A stretch of 64,000 bases of DNA from Trachythela sp. YZ-2020. Taxonomy: Eukaryota > Cnidaria > Anthozoa > Malacalcyonacea > Clavulariidae. The DNA is taken from contig JADLSH010000382.1 in assembly GCA_016169945.1 (NCBI GenBank), positions 1,612,001 to 1,676,000 on the forward strand, in the 5' to 3' direction. Shown piece by piece: positions 48,046-58,085 of the stretch (within the stretch, counting starts at the first letter, position 1; the number at the start of each line of letters is the position of its first letter). The notes under the pieces are model-generated. The model ran no database searches and was not told the DNA's origin. It worked only from the letters and a program-made list of their open reading frames with translations. Both the position numbers and the translations under genes were made by a program.

Positions 48046-48363
48046 ATGACTAATCTTACCAAACACAGATCGTTTATAGAGCTTCTATGTTTTTCTCATC
48101 CAGCTCAACAACAAACCCTGTTGAGTTCTGCATCACAAGGAGAGATTCGGTTTCTATGTAATTGTATGGAAAATGTTATGGATCTTACACTTCCTAAACA
48201 CACAATGGACAAACTTAGACCTTTTGAACACGATATTATTGATCTGACTAACAAAAAAAAAGTGTTAAAAAAAAAGGAAGATACTTGTTCAGCGTGGAAA
48301 TGGTTTCTTAGGATTGGTACTGGCTCCAATCTTAGAAGGACTTGCAGAATTGGTATAAAATGA
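48046..48363 (+). CDS. small adintovirus/Polinton-type protein, frame-broken C terminus
   Basis: An N-terminal helical region (FIELLCFSHPAQQQTLLSSAS, FLCNCMENVMD, LPKHTMDKLRPFEHDI) is followed by a Lys-rich stretch. In relatives I recall, such ORFs end in a Gly/Leu-rich hydrophobic tail. A tail of that type is present here in the neighbouring frame (48,290-48,360), so a frameshift near 48,290 is likely. Function unknown; probably a small virion or membrane-associated protein. Confidence 0.55.
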   Translation: MTNLTKHRSFIELLCFSHPAQQQTLLSSASQGEIRFLCNCMENVMDLTLPKHTMDKLRPFEHDIIDLTNKKKVLKKKEDTCSAWKWFLRIGTGSNLRRTCRIGIK

Positions 48364-48394
48364 TCAACATTAAATTCATCTCATCATTCTAACT

Positions 48395-49013
48395 ATGGAC
48401 AGCATCAAAGGAACATCTCCGATCCATTGGCGTGTTCAAGACATACTCCAGCGTTTAAACGATAAAGTTGATAAATACAACGCTGAAGAAATCGTTCAGT
48501 CCATTCTCACATCTACAGACATTTTGACGTGGAATGTCAAAGGAGAAATCGTCTACAGAGGGCAAAATATACGCAGGACAAATATTGTAGATCTTTTACA
48601 ATATATAGTTTTACCTTATAATGCTATGATTCCAGAGCCTTATGGATTGAATATATTTCTCAATGGTCTTGCTTGCAGTATTGGATATTGATAAAGATCT
48701 AATCGCCAATGGACGAGTCCTCGCAATGCTAGCACGGATGGAGTCACGGCAAGATGAAGATACTGAGGATTCGTCTGAAGATACAAAATGTAACAATTGT
48801 GAAAATTGTTTACACATATGTCAATTGGGTACATGCCCTATCTGTGCATGGACAGATTTTTATTCGAGTTTTACCGGATGTCACTGTATGATTTGTGATT
48901 GTACACTTTACAAAGATGATTTTACACATACGATTGCGTGTTGTTCACATTGTCATTGTGATGAAATATTAGATGTGGGTACAAATAGAAGGTACTTTTA
49001 TGAGTCCAAATAA
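48395..49013 (+). pseudogene. conserved element protein of unknown function, broken by a frameshift
   Basis: Two overlapping frames form one gene. The first (48,395-48,691) holds WRVQDILQRLN and TNIVDLLQYIVLP, blocks I associate with a conserved Polinton/adintovirus ORF. The second (from about 48,663) continues with a cysteine-rich C terminus (repeated CxxC, about 16 Cys in 70 residues, for example CPICAWTDF and CHCMICDC) that probably binds zinc. The join falls near 48,670. No function is known. The gene starts 30 bp after the preceding ORF on the same arm. Confidence 0.6.
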
Positions 49014-49022
49014 AATATAATA

Positions 49023-49675
49023 GTGAAGCATTTCCTATCAGTTGAACATTGGAAGCCGACCAAGACGCATGAAAAGATGAGAGGCGTACTTATCCCCGAC
49101 GTAAAACTACTAACTGAACATTATACAAGAAATCAACGTGCTGGAGAAGCGCTGACTGGAGCGAGAAACAGAGGTTTACTGGTCCCAGATGTAAAACTAT
49201 TGACACAACATTATACAAGAAATCAACATGGTGGTAGTATTGAAGGATTTCATGGAGCAAGAATGCATGGAGCAAGAGGGGATATGGAATCGGGGGTATT
49301 TTCAAGAGTCTTGCAAGATTTGCAATACCTTTATTCAAATAAGGCGCTAAAACAGTTGGTAAAAGAGCGTTACAAGCAGCAACAGAAGTTGGTCAAGATG
49401 TACTCGATGGGAAAAATGTATCAAAATCAATAAAGTCTCGTGTACGAGAAGTTGTCAAAGACTTTGCTGAACTGGGAGTTAAGAGGTTGCTACGGCAATC
49501 AGGTCGAGGAAACAAGAGACAAAGAGTTTCAGGTAGTAATATAGCATCCGCCAAAAAGCGAAAACTGTGTTACCATCCAGAAGAGGAGCACGTAAAACCT
49601 ACCAGAGGGATAAGTGATGAAGAAAGTAGCGATGAGATTGACTCGGACAGTGAATACTCCCAAGATGATATTTAA
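49023..49675 (+). pseudogene. adenovirus-pVI/pX-like minor capsid protein remnant
   Basis: The first frame (49,023-49,433) contains a tandem internal repeat (VPDVKLLTQHYTRNQ twice) and a Gly/Arg-rich HGARMHGARG box. In the neighbouring frame a Gly-rich hydrophobic segment and an amphipathic basic helix follow. The final basic/acidic tail is open at 49,487-49,675 (GRGNKRQRV, DEESSDEIDSDSEY). This order is that of minor virion proteins of adintoviruses and Polintons, which lie inside the capsid and bind DNA or membrane. A frameshift lies near 49,275 and an in-frame stop near 49,340, so it is broken. The stop codon is about 12 bp from the right terminal repeat. Confidence 0.65.
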
Positions 49676-49687
49676 GACACTCTGTAA

Positions 49688-50263
49688 AATAAATTTTAAT
49701 CAATAAATGTGTTTTAAAAATGTTTGTGCTGTGTGTACATTGTACAATATTTTCCCGTCCTATAATGATATATTCTAAATTTATTCAAATCGCTGTTAAC
49801 GATTTTATCATTATAAATTTATTCAAATCGCTGATGACTTACAAAGCCTACGCATAGAATTGTGTTTGCATACAATGTTTGTATATGCTCGTAAATCTCG
49901 CTTAAAAATTACTGCTCCTCTGCTACATCTAAAACGCTTGAAACTTTGTAAGGTTTAAATCCCTTTAACATTCCCTTGGCAAACATATATTTGTATCTCT
50001 CTATAAGACCTTAGACCTTTCTTAGACTACAAGATCTTTCTCGTTTTAGAAAGCTATATTTCTGCTTGTTATTATTTCGCATAAGGCAATAATATTTTAC
50101 TAGGTTAAGCGTCGCTATATTAGTTGTCTAAGCCGTTTCGTATAAGGTGATATTAGATACGAGAATATATTATTTACTCGTTGTCGAAACGGACTGTGTT
50201 TGGAACACAAAGCTTGACAAAATATATAGAAACGTCTAGCTATTGTGATAAAAAGCGTCAGGA
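49688..50263 (-). repeat. right long terminal inverted repeat
   Basis: Reverse complement of 45,112-45,687, ending GCGTCAGGA at TTAA. That TTAA is also the left flank of the next element. Confidence 0.9.
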
Positions 50264-50267
50264 TTAA

Positions 50268-53200
50268 GGTGGCTCCCTACAGTTCTGTAAAACTTTGGGC
50301 ACTTTTCAGTAAATTTCGCTTTCAACCAAATTTATATTGGATACACTTACACTACAGAGCAAAATGAGCATTTCCAGGAATGAAAAGAGGTCTTGGGCTG
50401 TCCAAGGAATGGTCCACCAAGGAATAACATATCAAAATTTGAAGGGTAGTTTACAAATAAGTTTTCGAGATATTTTTGAATTTAGATTGCAGAGAAACTT
50501 ATATGTAGAATTTTTTGAAATTTGGATAAGATTTTTTTCGCACCTTGTACAAAGTTTTAAAAAATTTCACCGAAGGAAATCCGAGAAAAACAGTCCTAAA
50601 ATCGACGCGGCCAGGCGTTGAAATTGCTGACGTGATAAAAAATCGACTCGACATTTGCACCTTCTGCGCGTGCGCGTAAGCTATAGCGCGTCTACAACAT
50701 GAAACGCGTGGGTTAACTTCCCGATTCGATCACTCGATCAGTGTTTTGAAATATTTATTAATTTATTTGTTCAAACTGTTTGTCGTTCGAAATGCTGCAG
50801 AACGGAGGCTAAAATTCTCGGTGTTTTTGTCACTCGTGGTTTGTTGTTTTGGGATGTTGTCGGCGGCTTCGATAATACAGCAATCAGTGCTTTTCTACCG
50901 TGTTTTTCAAACAGTAGTTTTAGATCGTCGTACGATAATCCGCTGCCAGCTATCTTTTCCGCCATGCTTTTGGTTATTGGCGCCTTATCGGAACTAATTT
51001 CACTGTATAGTTTGCATTTCATCGATTGAAGTAGCTCGTAACGCTTGTCCAAATATTGACAGTCTTTCAAAGCATCACAGCAAGAAATTGGTTTACAGTG
51101 TGTTACGATGTCTTGCTCGGAACAATTGATGGGTGACAAAAACAACATTTTTCGAAGCGCCATCACATCTTCCTTTGCATCGTGTGCAGCAAATCCCTCG
51201 TTGAATAACGCCTCGTATATCGACGACTGGCTGGACGAACATCTTTTGCCACTTGACTGGGTTAACGCTGGATGTTTGATCTTTAACAGATGCTCGAACA
51301 GCGAGAGACTGTCGCCAAAACAACTCCCCAAAGCTTGCATTTGTGCGTGAATTTCACTGGCGTTGTTGCGAAGCAATATGGGAATGTCAAAACGCTTTGC
51401 ATTGTGACCGATTAAAACTGTACATATATCTTTGGTCGTCCTAGCCTTGCAGGAGTCAATGCAGCTCTGGATATAGTTGACAAATTGGGAAGTTGCTTCA
51501 TGACAGGTAAGTGTTTTTAAAGCTACATCACCTTTAAAAAGCGTTCGTTTGCCATCGACTGATTTTACTGTCAGTTTGTTGACACGTGTGGCATATTTGT
51601 CGATGTCTTTGTCGGGCAAAATGTACTTAGAAAAACAGTTTTGGCCGGTCTTATCGATAGCTGAAAGTTGGCACAACTGGGCAGTTTTACCTGTCGTGTT
51701 TGTCTCGATATCAAACAAAATAATATTGTATTCTATGTTACTGCTAAACTCTATATTCGGGCAATTTGGCCTTGGGGTAAATGGGGAGACCAATTCTTCA
51801 TAAATTGTCAGTGTTTCCTTTGGGATACTTTCCTCCACTAATTGATTTACGGCTGTGATTGATTCATTTGCAATAGCCGCAGGCACTGATCGATCCAAGT
51901 TCAAACCAATATTTGATTCATAGGTTTTGCCTTCTTGCTTTTCTTTTCTTGCAGTGCCTTGAATTCTTCGGTTGTGAAGTTGATTCCTTCGCTGTTTAAA
52001 AAGAATAGAATTTTCCCGTTCAATATCTTTCTTTTTCTTTTTTTCCATTTCACAGGTGTACTTCATACAATTGAATCCAGGATCTATTCCTAATGCTTCG
52101 AGCGTACGAGAAACGTAACCATAACCAACATTGGTCTGAGCCACCGCGCAAGCCACCCGAAAGTCGTTGCTCTCACTTCCACCGTAGTACCTGATCTTAG
52201 GATTTTTGGAGCCCACAACACTGTTGAATGATTCATTCCTTTGAGAGTTGGCAGCTGGAGCAAGCTTTTTAACCACGGTATCGCTGTAGTACTGGCTAAA
52301 GATGTCACCAAGGGCTGTCTTCAATGCAGTGCCGTACAAGTCCTTGCCATATGGTAGATTTGTATGTTTGTAGTTAGTGGGATCTTGTTTATATCTGCAC
52401 CAGGAATCACTGCAACTGGAATGGTCACCAAAGGAATGAGGGACAATGCATTTTAGGGACGATTTCATCTTATCAGGATCACTTTTGTTCTGGGCTACCA
52501 CAATTGAGAAGCATTTAACGAGGTATTCAATAACTTTTGATGACAATGTGGAGCTATCCTTGAAAGATACCATCTTGCTAAGGTTGTACAACCTTGTTGT
52601 AAGTGAACGTTTCATGTGTATAATGTCACTGAACTTCTCAACACCATAGGGAACTTGTTGGTTGATGTACAATTCAGTGGTCGAGTCATCATCACCAGTA
52701 TAAGTGGAGTACTTAATACCATGTTTGGGAGCATTTTTAAAAAGTTCAACTGCAGATATTGGCTCCATGGATTTGGACGAACCAGTGTGGTTTTTACGGC
52801 AATCATGAACCTTTGGGTTTGTATTGGTACGTTGAGCATGTTCACATGTTCGACACGTCTTGGTCTTTGTGGCGTAATCAAATATTTTTCCTGTGCTTTG
52901 ACTCATCGTAGCAGCTTGACCAGTGTTAGAATTATACCCCTTTCCACGTTTCTGCCAGCCCATGTCATATGAACAAGATACTGACACTAAATTGTTTTCA
53001 TCTGGTTGTTTGCCAGTGCTAATTAATTGGGTTTTCTCATTTGCAATTATTTCTTCACACGAGACCTTGGCGACATCTTCTACAACTTTCCCAATTTCTC
53101 GTTCTCTTGTTTTGAAAGAAGCTCGACTCATTGCTGGTATATTCATTACTGACAAAATACTTTTAAGATGAGTTTCGTCAATCCCTGCATGTAAACTAGC

Positions 53201-53308
53201 CAATGTAGCTTTAGAGTTAATATCATAAGCATTTGGTCCAGACTTGCCAGACTTGTGCGATGATGAGGTTTCAATTGAGTTTTGCATGGAACAGAACTGG
53301 CATTTCAC
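50268..53308 (-). mobile_element. Kolobok/Mutator-like transposon, left end and transposase gene
   Basis: After TTAA (50,264-50,267) the sequence starts GGTGGCTCCCTACAG. The first about 400 bp are matched, inverted and diverged, by 57,600-58,085. The transposase gene follows on the minus strand. I could not find the matching right terminus; later insertions (53,994-56,802 and 56,895 onward) have rearranged that side, so the upper limit given is only the end of the ORF. Confidence 0.7.
50771..53308 (-). CDS. DDE transposase fused to a DEDDh 3'-5' exonuclease, 845 aa
   Basis: One uninterrupted frame. Residues about 105-400 form a Mutator/Kolobok-like transposase: SCSYDMGWQKRG (D115), TCRTC..HDCRKNHTGSSKSME, YTGDDDSTTE (D206-208) and NSQRNESFNSVVGSKNP (E359), so a full DDE set is visible, with zinc-binding Cys/His between. 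A Lys/Glu-rich coiled stretch (about 420-460) links to a DnaQ-like exonuclease at about 527-725: FDIET (D533, E535), GHNAKRFDIPIL (D641), AAHDAKEDVMAL (H709, D714), all five DEDDh positions kept. The C terminus (about 780-815) ends in a small helical region. The first ATG is at an acceptor-like tag, and the start (KCQFC) looks internal, so an upstream exon is likely. The transposase cuts and joins DNA at TTAA; the exonuclease role is inferred. Confidence 0.8.
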   Translation of the reverse strand: MKCQFCSMQNSIETSSSHKSGKSGPNAYDINSKATLASLHAGIDETHLKSILSVMNIPAMSRASFKTREREIGKVVEDVAKVSCEEIIANEKTQLISTGKQPDENNLVSVSCSYDMGWQKRGKGYNSNTGQAATMSQSTGKIFDYATKTKTCRTCEHAQRTNTNPKVHDCRKNHTGSSKSMEPISAVELFKNAPKHGIKYSTYTGDDDSTTELYINQQVPYGVEKFSDIIHMKRSLTTRLYNLSKMVSFKDSSTLSSKVIEYLVKCFSIVVAQNKSDPDKMKSSLKCIVPHSFGDHSSCSDSWCRYKQDPTNYKHTNLPYGKDLYGTALKTALGDIFSQYYSDTVVKKLAPAANSQRNESFNSVVGSKNPKIRYYGGSESNDFRVACAVAQTNVGYGYVSRTLEALGIDPGFNCMKYTCEMEKKKKKDIERENSILFKQRRNQLHNRRIQGTARKEKQEGKTYESNIGLNLDRSVPAAIANESITAVNQLVEESIPKETLTIYEELVSPFTPRPNCPNIEFSSNIEYNIILFDIETNTTGKTAQLCQLSAIDKTGQNCFSKYILPDKDIDKYATRVNKLTVKSVDGKRTLFKGDVALKTLTCHEATSQFVNYIQSCIDSCKARTTKDICTVLIGHNAKRFDIPILLRNNASEIHAQMQALGSCFGDSLSLFEHLLKIKHPALTQSSGKRCSSSQSSIYEALFNEGFAAHDAKEDVMALRKMLFLSPINCSEQDIVTHCKPISCCDALKDCQYLDKRYELLQSMKCKLYSEISSDKAPITKSMAEKIAGSGLSYDDLKLLFEKHGRKALIAVLSKPPTTSQNNKPRVTKTPRILASVLQHFERQTV

Positions 53309-53989
53309 TATGAGCTAGCTTGCTAAACCATATTGTTTTACATCGATAACTTCAGCCAAGGAAATTGGACCTTAAATTTAAGAGTTTTACTTTGTATTTT
53401 ATTTGTACAGGTAAATATATTCTTTCTCTAGTATCAGGGTAATTTTTGTAAACAAATTTTGTATTTGATACTTTTTTACATGAAAATACTAACTATAAAT
53501 TTGAATATGTTGTTGTGATGCTTTGTTTATAGATTTGTTTTGCTTGTACAAGCTGTTACTGTTTTGATATGTTTTCCTTTAACAGCTTCTGCAAAAAAAA
53601 CAACAAATTATAGTGAAATATGTCTACTAAATTTGTACAAATATAGACTAAAAATGCGTCCAAAAGTTTCAAACCGCGCAGCTACCTTTTAGACAAAATT
53701 TACATTTCTGAAGCTCGCCTTTCAAAACATCAATATCGATAATTCTCGCTCCATGTGGCACATTTTCCTCTATCTTCCTTTGTTCCTATCAAGAGCAACC
53801 ATTTTACTTGTAAGTTTAGCGGAAACTATGAAGAAATACAGTGAAATTATTGTAGCCAAAGTATTATTGCTTTTTGTACGTACCGTCACCGCTCGCGTAT
53901 TCACGTTCCTCGGAAGTTTCGGTGGTGGTTCATACTCTATTCTCGCGTCTTTTCTCCATGAATTTAGCCCATAATATAGCCTTTCCTTG
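53309..53989. other. upstream region of the transposase gene
   Basis: AT-rich sequence that should contain the promoter and any missing 5' exon of the transposase. No convincing coding segment was found. Confidence 0.35.
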
Positions 53990-53993
53990 TTAA

Positions 53994-56802
53994 AGGACAT
54001 TGGCAACGAAAATTTTTATTCCTTATATTTATAGAGCATGCCTACGGAATACTTAATTTCATAGTTTCCCTTGTCCATCGCATTTAGTTGTTGAGAAAAT
54101 TTGTGACAAAGTTCAACAGTCGTCCGCCATTTTGAAAAAAACGGCGTATGCTAATTTATGCATGAAACATTAAATGACGTCATTAGATGGGTTGACACAA
54201 TTTCTCTAATATAAACTATATAGTGTTTACCACACGCGGTAAACTTTGCGGTAAAATAGACGGCAGAAAGGTTTTAACAAGTGTGTAACATGTTTGTACC
54301 ACTACTTTTGATACTATTTGTTCCAATTCCGCGTGAAATACACGCATAAATTCGAATATCATATAGGAAATCCTTATGCAATGTTATGCTATTATTGTCT
54401 ATATCCCCTGAATGTCTCGCTGGTAAATGCATAAAAATTGCTCAAATTGCAAAACAATCAAATCTCTATCAACACGTTCAGTTACCAGTTCCAATTATTA
54501 TTGAAAATACAACAGTAAATAAAATTGTCACAATGTAGTCTTGTGTTAATAACTGTTTATGTATTGTTAGACGGCAAAGCTTAATAAACAAATGTAGTAA
54601 TACTAACTATTAAATCTAAGTAGCTGGCGCAATTATGATATACATTCAAAATACACAAGAATAAAAGCCTAAAAATTTGGATAGTTCATCATTGAGATTT
54701 GAACTACTCCTTCTATACTTTCAATGCAGTTGGACAGTGTAGTATAAAGAAGCGCTATTACATAAAACAAACTACAAATAGCATGCTGTATTCGCATTCA
54801 AGGTATATTATTGATTGTTGTAGAGTATATTGCTTCATCGCTTGTATTGACAGTGCAAATTTAAGTTACCCATGATTATTGAAATAAAAGTTAAATTATT
54901 AATTTCTATTTTAATGATCAGTTATTCCCTAATCCCTACCCATATGCGCGTCTTGGCTTTTCGTAAAAAAGAGTATAACAAAAGATCTAAAAATATTAGA
55001 GTTCTCACTTCTATAATTGATATTGTGTGTTGACGCAATTAATAACTATATTTACTGAATTACTGTAATTGCTACATTTTCGGCAATATTTTTACCAGCT
55101 TCATCATGTATAATTCACCAAACTATTTAGCCACACATATGAAACTGAATTTAAGCCAGAGAACAGCTATAGTCTGGCTTTTTTCTATAAACTAGCTAGA
55201 TATACTAAATAATGTACTATATTGACAGCTTCATATTTCCCGTCAAAACAATAGAAGCTCAAAACTTCATAATCATATGAATCGCGTGAATAACTATTCT
55301 TTAAAACTTGAATATAGATTGTTTTCAAAAGAATATTACTTGCATCCAATAATTCTGCACCAGATTTATTTTTCAGTAACATTCAAGGCTTTAGTTTAGC
55401 TCCAGATATTTATAGGTCAAGGTGCTCAAAATCGCTGGTTGACAATTCGTTCAACCTTTCTCGGTGTCTCGAGTTTATAATTATATAATATAACATTTCA
55501 AACATCTCTTCTCGTGTCTTCGGTTAAAGAATGTATCCTACAACAACAGATGGTTCCTGAAACCTTTTCCAGAGTGTATGACGACACAAAATACTATAGG
55601 ATAGCTTCAATAATACCCCAATCATTCACAAACGCGTGACACAATTAAACCACGCAAGTTGTAAAATTCGCCATTCCTTTCCTTCTTACACGCTTAATAT
55701 GGCTTTACCCGATAGTGTAGCATTTCCTTAGTTCTCCTGCCTGGTTGTGAGAATTTTTGTTCATTATAACGCGCAAAAACGACATATTTTTAGTTACCAA
55801 AACCTTCACGCAATATAGATCCCTATGTTGTTTTGAAGCGAACCCATCTAATGACGTCACAAAGGTCATTGATCCCAAAGATAATTTTTTGAGAATTTGA
55901 TCCAAGATGGCGGCCGATCACAGGCGGCCCAATTTCAGGGTGAGTGATCAGGAGTTGCGGGTTTTTAACGGCTTTATATAAACAAATTTTATACTCCACC
56001 AAAACTATTCTAAAAACATTCTTAAATTAGTCAAATAACTACACTTTAACAATAAAATATAGTTGACATGATAGTATAATGCCTTTGCATTATTTTAATT
56101 ACGCCATGGGCTCATTTAGAGCGGTTTATGCAACCTTTTCTGTGGCCTATATGTTGTGTCAACTTGTGTGTTGCTCGTCATATGTGTATAGAAGGTAAAG
56201 GCTAATTACTCGCGGCCCGACCGTATCGCTTAAAACTCAAATATCTCCGCTCAAACTTGTCGTACGGCAAAAAAAATTCGATCAGATCTTTTCACAAAGG
56301 TTTCTCTTTCTAACGAATATGGTTTGATCATAACTCGGGCAAATTTAGCGACGAACGGAGCCAAAATCTCTCAATTTCGGCTATGTTCATAATACTACGA
56401 ACTGTTCGGGCATGATCGTGGACGTGACGTAAACAACTGGTAACAATACCGTCTTACGCGGGGTGGGAAAGCAGTCAAATTCGTCGCTACTCGACTGCTG
56501 TCCCACCCCGCGTAAGACGGTATTGTTATCATGTCAACTATATTTTATCGTTAAAGTGTAGTTATTTGACTAATTTAAGAATGTTTTTAGAATAGTTTTG
56601 GTGGAGTATAAAATTTGTTTGTAAAAAGCCGTTAAAAACCCGCAACTCCTGATCACTCACCCTGAAATTGGGCCGCCTGTGGGCCGATGAGCAAATTTAT
56701 CACATTTTACTTGCACTTTACTCGCAAACAAAAATGTTACAGCAAAAAATAGTAACATTCTCATAGTTAGGTGGTCCAGTAAGATTAAGTTGCCAATGTC
56801 CT
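53994..56802. mobile_element. 2.8-kb TTAA-flanked non-autonomous element
   Basis: Ends AGGACATTGGCAAC / GTTGCCAATGTCCT (14 bp, perfect) are flanked by TTAA (53,990-53,993 and 56,803-56,806). Inside is a long inverted repeat (about 55,912-56,080 against 56,525-56,692) around a hairpin at 56,440-56,526 (ccgtcttacgcggggtggga). An inverted pair of cccatctaatgacgtca lies at 54,175 and 55,845. No ORF is supported. Confidence 0.8.
55912..56692. repeat. internal foldback of the 2.8-kb element
   Basis: ggcggcccaatttcagggtgag..aaaatatagttgacat and its inverse form arms of about 170 bp. Between them a second hairpin pairs aacaataccgtcttacgcgg with ccgcgtaagacggtattgtt. Confidence 0.85.
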
Positions 56803-56894
56803 TTAAGGGAAGTATTTATCATAGAAACTTTGCTAAATTTGCCGCTTGAAAGCCGATTATTAAACCGCGAATCCATGTTTGTTTTGAAAATTAA

Positions 56895-58085
56895 GGTGGC
56901 TCCCTACAGTTATAGTACAGTTTGAAACACGATCTATATAGATCAGACGTCATCCTCGCGTCCCACGCGTGGAATCTTCGTGACCCGGCAGAAATTTTGA
57001 AACAAGCCGCTGGAAGTTATTTTCGGAGACTTTATAGCGAAGAAACCACAAGTTTTTCATTATAATCGTAAATTTAAACAGTACGTATGTTTTTAACCAG
57101 TTTCTAAGCTTTCTTTTAGTGTGTTTTTTACCTATATATGTTCAGTATTATGCTTTATAATGTTCAAAATCTTCGACTTAAAAAATCTTGCATTGACTTA
57201 AAAGATCTGAAATTATATTTTAATTATATTCTCTTCAAGGCAGTCTATAGCTAGGACTGTCAAATTAATATAATTTCGAAACTTATGTTATTCCTGTAGT
57301 GTTTGACATATTAAAAACTACAATACAGGCTGAGGCAGTTTTAATAATAATACGAGTTGTCTTATGAAAAATACATGTTGTTTGAATGTTTTGAAAAGTT
57401 GTCACACCGATATCGATTTTAACAACCAAAACAAATTGAAGAGACGTTGGATTAATAGTATTTATATTTCCATGGTAATTAATCATGCATTTTCATCTAA
57501 AACAAGTAAAGAATATTTGTCACAAGCCAAGAAATCGGAATAAAAATACACAACCTAAAAACCAAGCACAAAATGATTTTGTTTCAATTCGTGTTGTTCA
57601 CGCATTAATAATTCAGACGCATGCGCAAAATGCCATCATGTCGAATCGATTTTTTTTGACGTCAGCAAATTAAACTGGAATTTCGAGCTGTTTTTCTCGT
57701 GTTTTTTATTTTAAACTTTGCACAATTGTTAAACAAGGAAAGAAGAAAAACATATCCAAGTTTCTCTGCAATCGAAATTCCAAAATATCTCGAAAACTTA
57801 TTTGTAAACTACCCTTCAAATTTTGATTTGTTATTCCTGTGTGAACCATAAATCTAAGAAAATTTCAGAAAAATTTACCGAAGGAAAAAAAAGATATTTT
57901 CGATTCAATCTGAAATTAGACAATATAAGCGCAAAAGATAAGACACCATGGTTGCCATAGCAACACTAACTCTATTCCTGTTTGTCCATAAATGGACAGT
58001 CCAAGACAGTCCTCTTTACATTCGTGGAAATGTTCATTTTGTCCTGTCATAAGTGTATCTAATATAAATTTGGTTAAAAGCGAAA
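56895..58085. mobile_element. related TTAA element, right end truncated
   Basis: TTAA (56,891-56,894) then GGTGGCTCCCTACAG, identical to the start at 50,268. Its right part (about 57,600-58,085), read in reverse, resembles the first 400 bp of the transposase-bearing element (tttaaccaaatttatatt, aaatttgaagggtagtttac), but the last about 40 bp before the expected terminus are missing. It has no ORF. Confidence 0.6.

Larger units (their letters stand above)
45108..50267. mobile_element. adintovirus/Polinton-like element with long inverted repeats, TTAA at both match ends
   Basis: Inverted repeats of about 580 bp (45,112-45,687 and 49,688-50,263, over 95% alike) match out to TTAA at 45,108-45,111 and 50,264-50,267. 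Two arms of small genes diverge from a central 20-bp satellite: minus strand, zinc finger, packaging ATPase and a 182-codon ORF; plus strand, four small ORFs including a minor-capsid-like one. This gene set is the virion/packaging part of adintoviruses and Polintons. No DNA polymerase B, integrase, protease or major capsid gene is present. The arms are nearly identical, but at least four reading frames are broken, so it is a non-autonomous endogenous copy. Confidence 0.8.

Noticed and set aside
50746..53171. Several plus-strand ORFs across 50.7-53.2 kb
   Set aside because: They are shadows of the 845-codon transposase-exonuclease frame.
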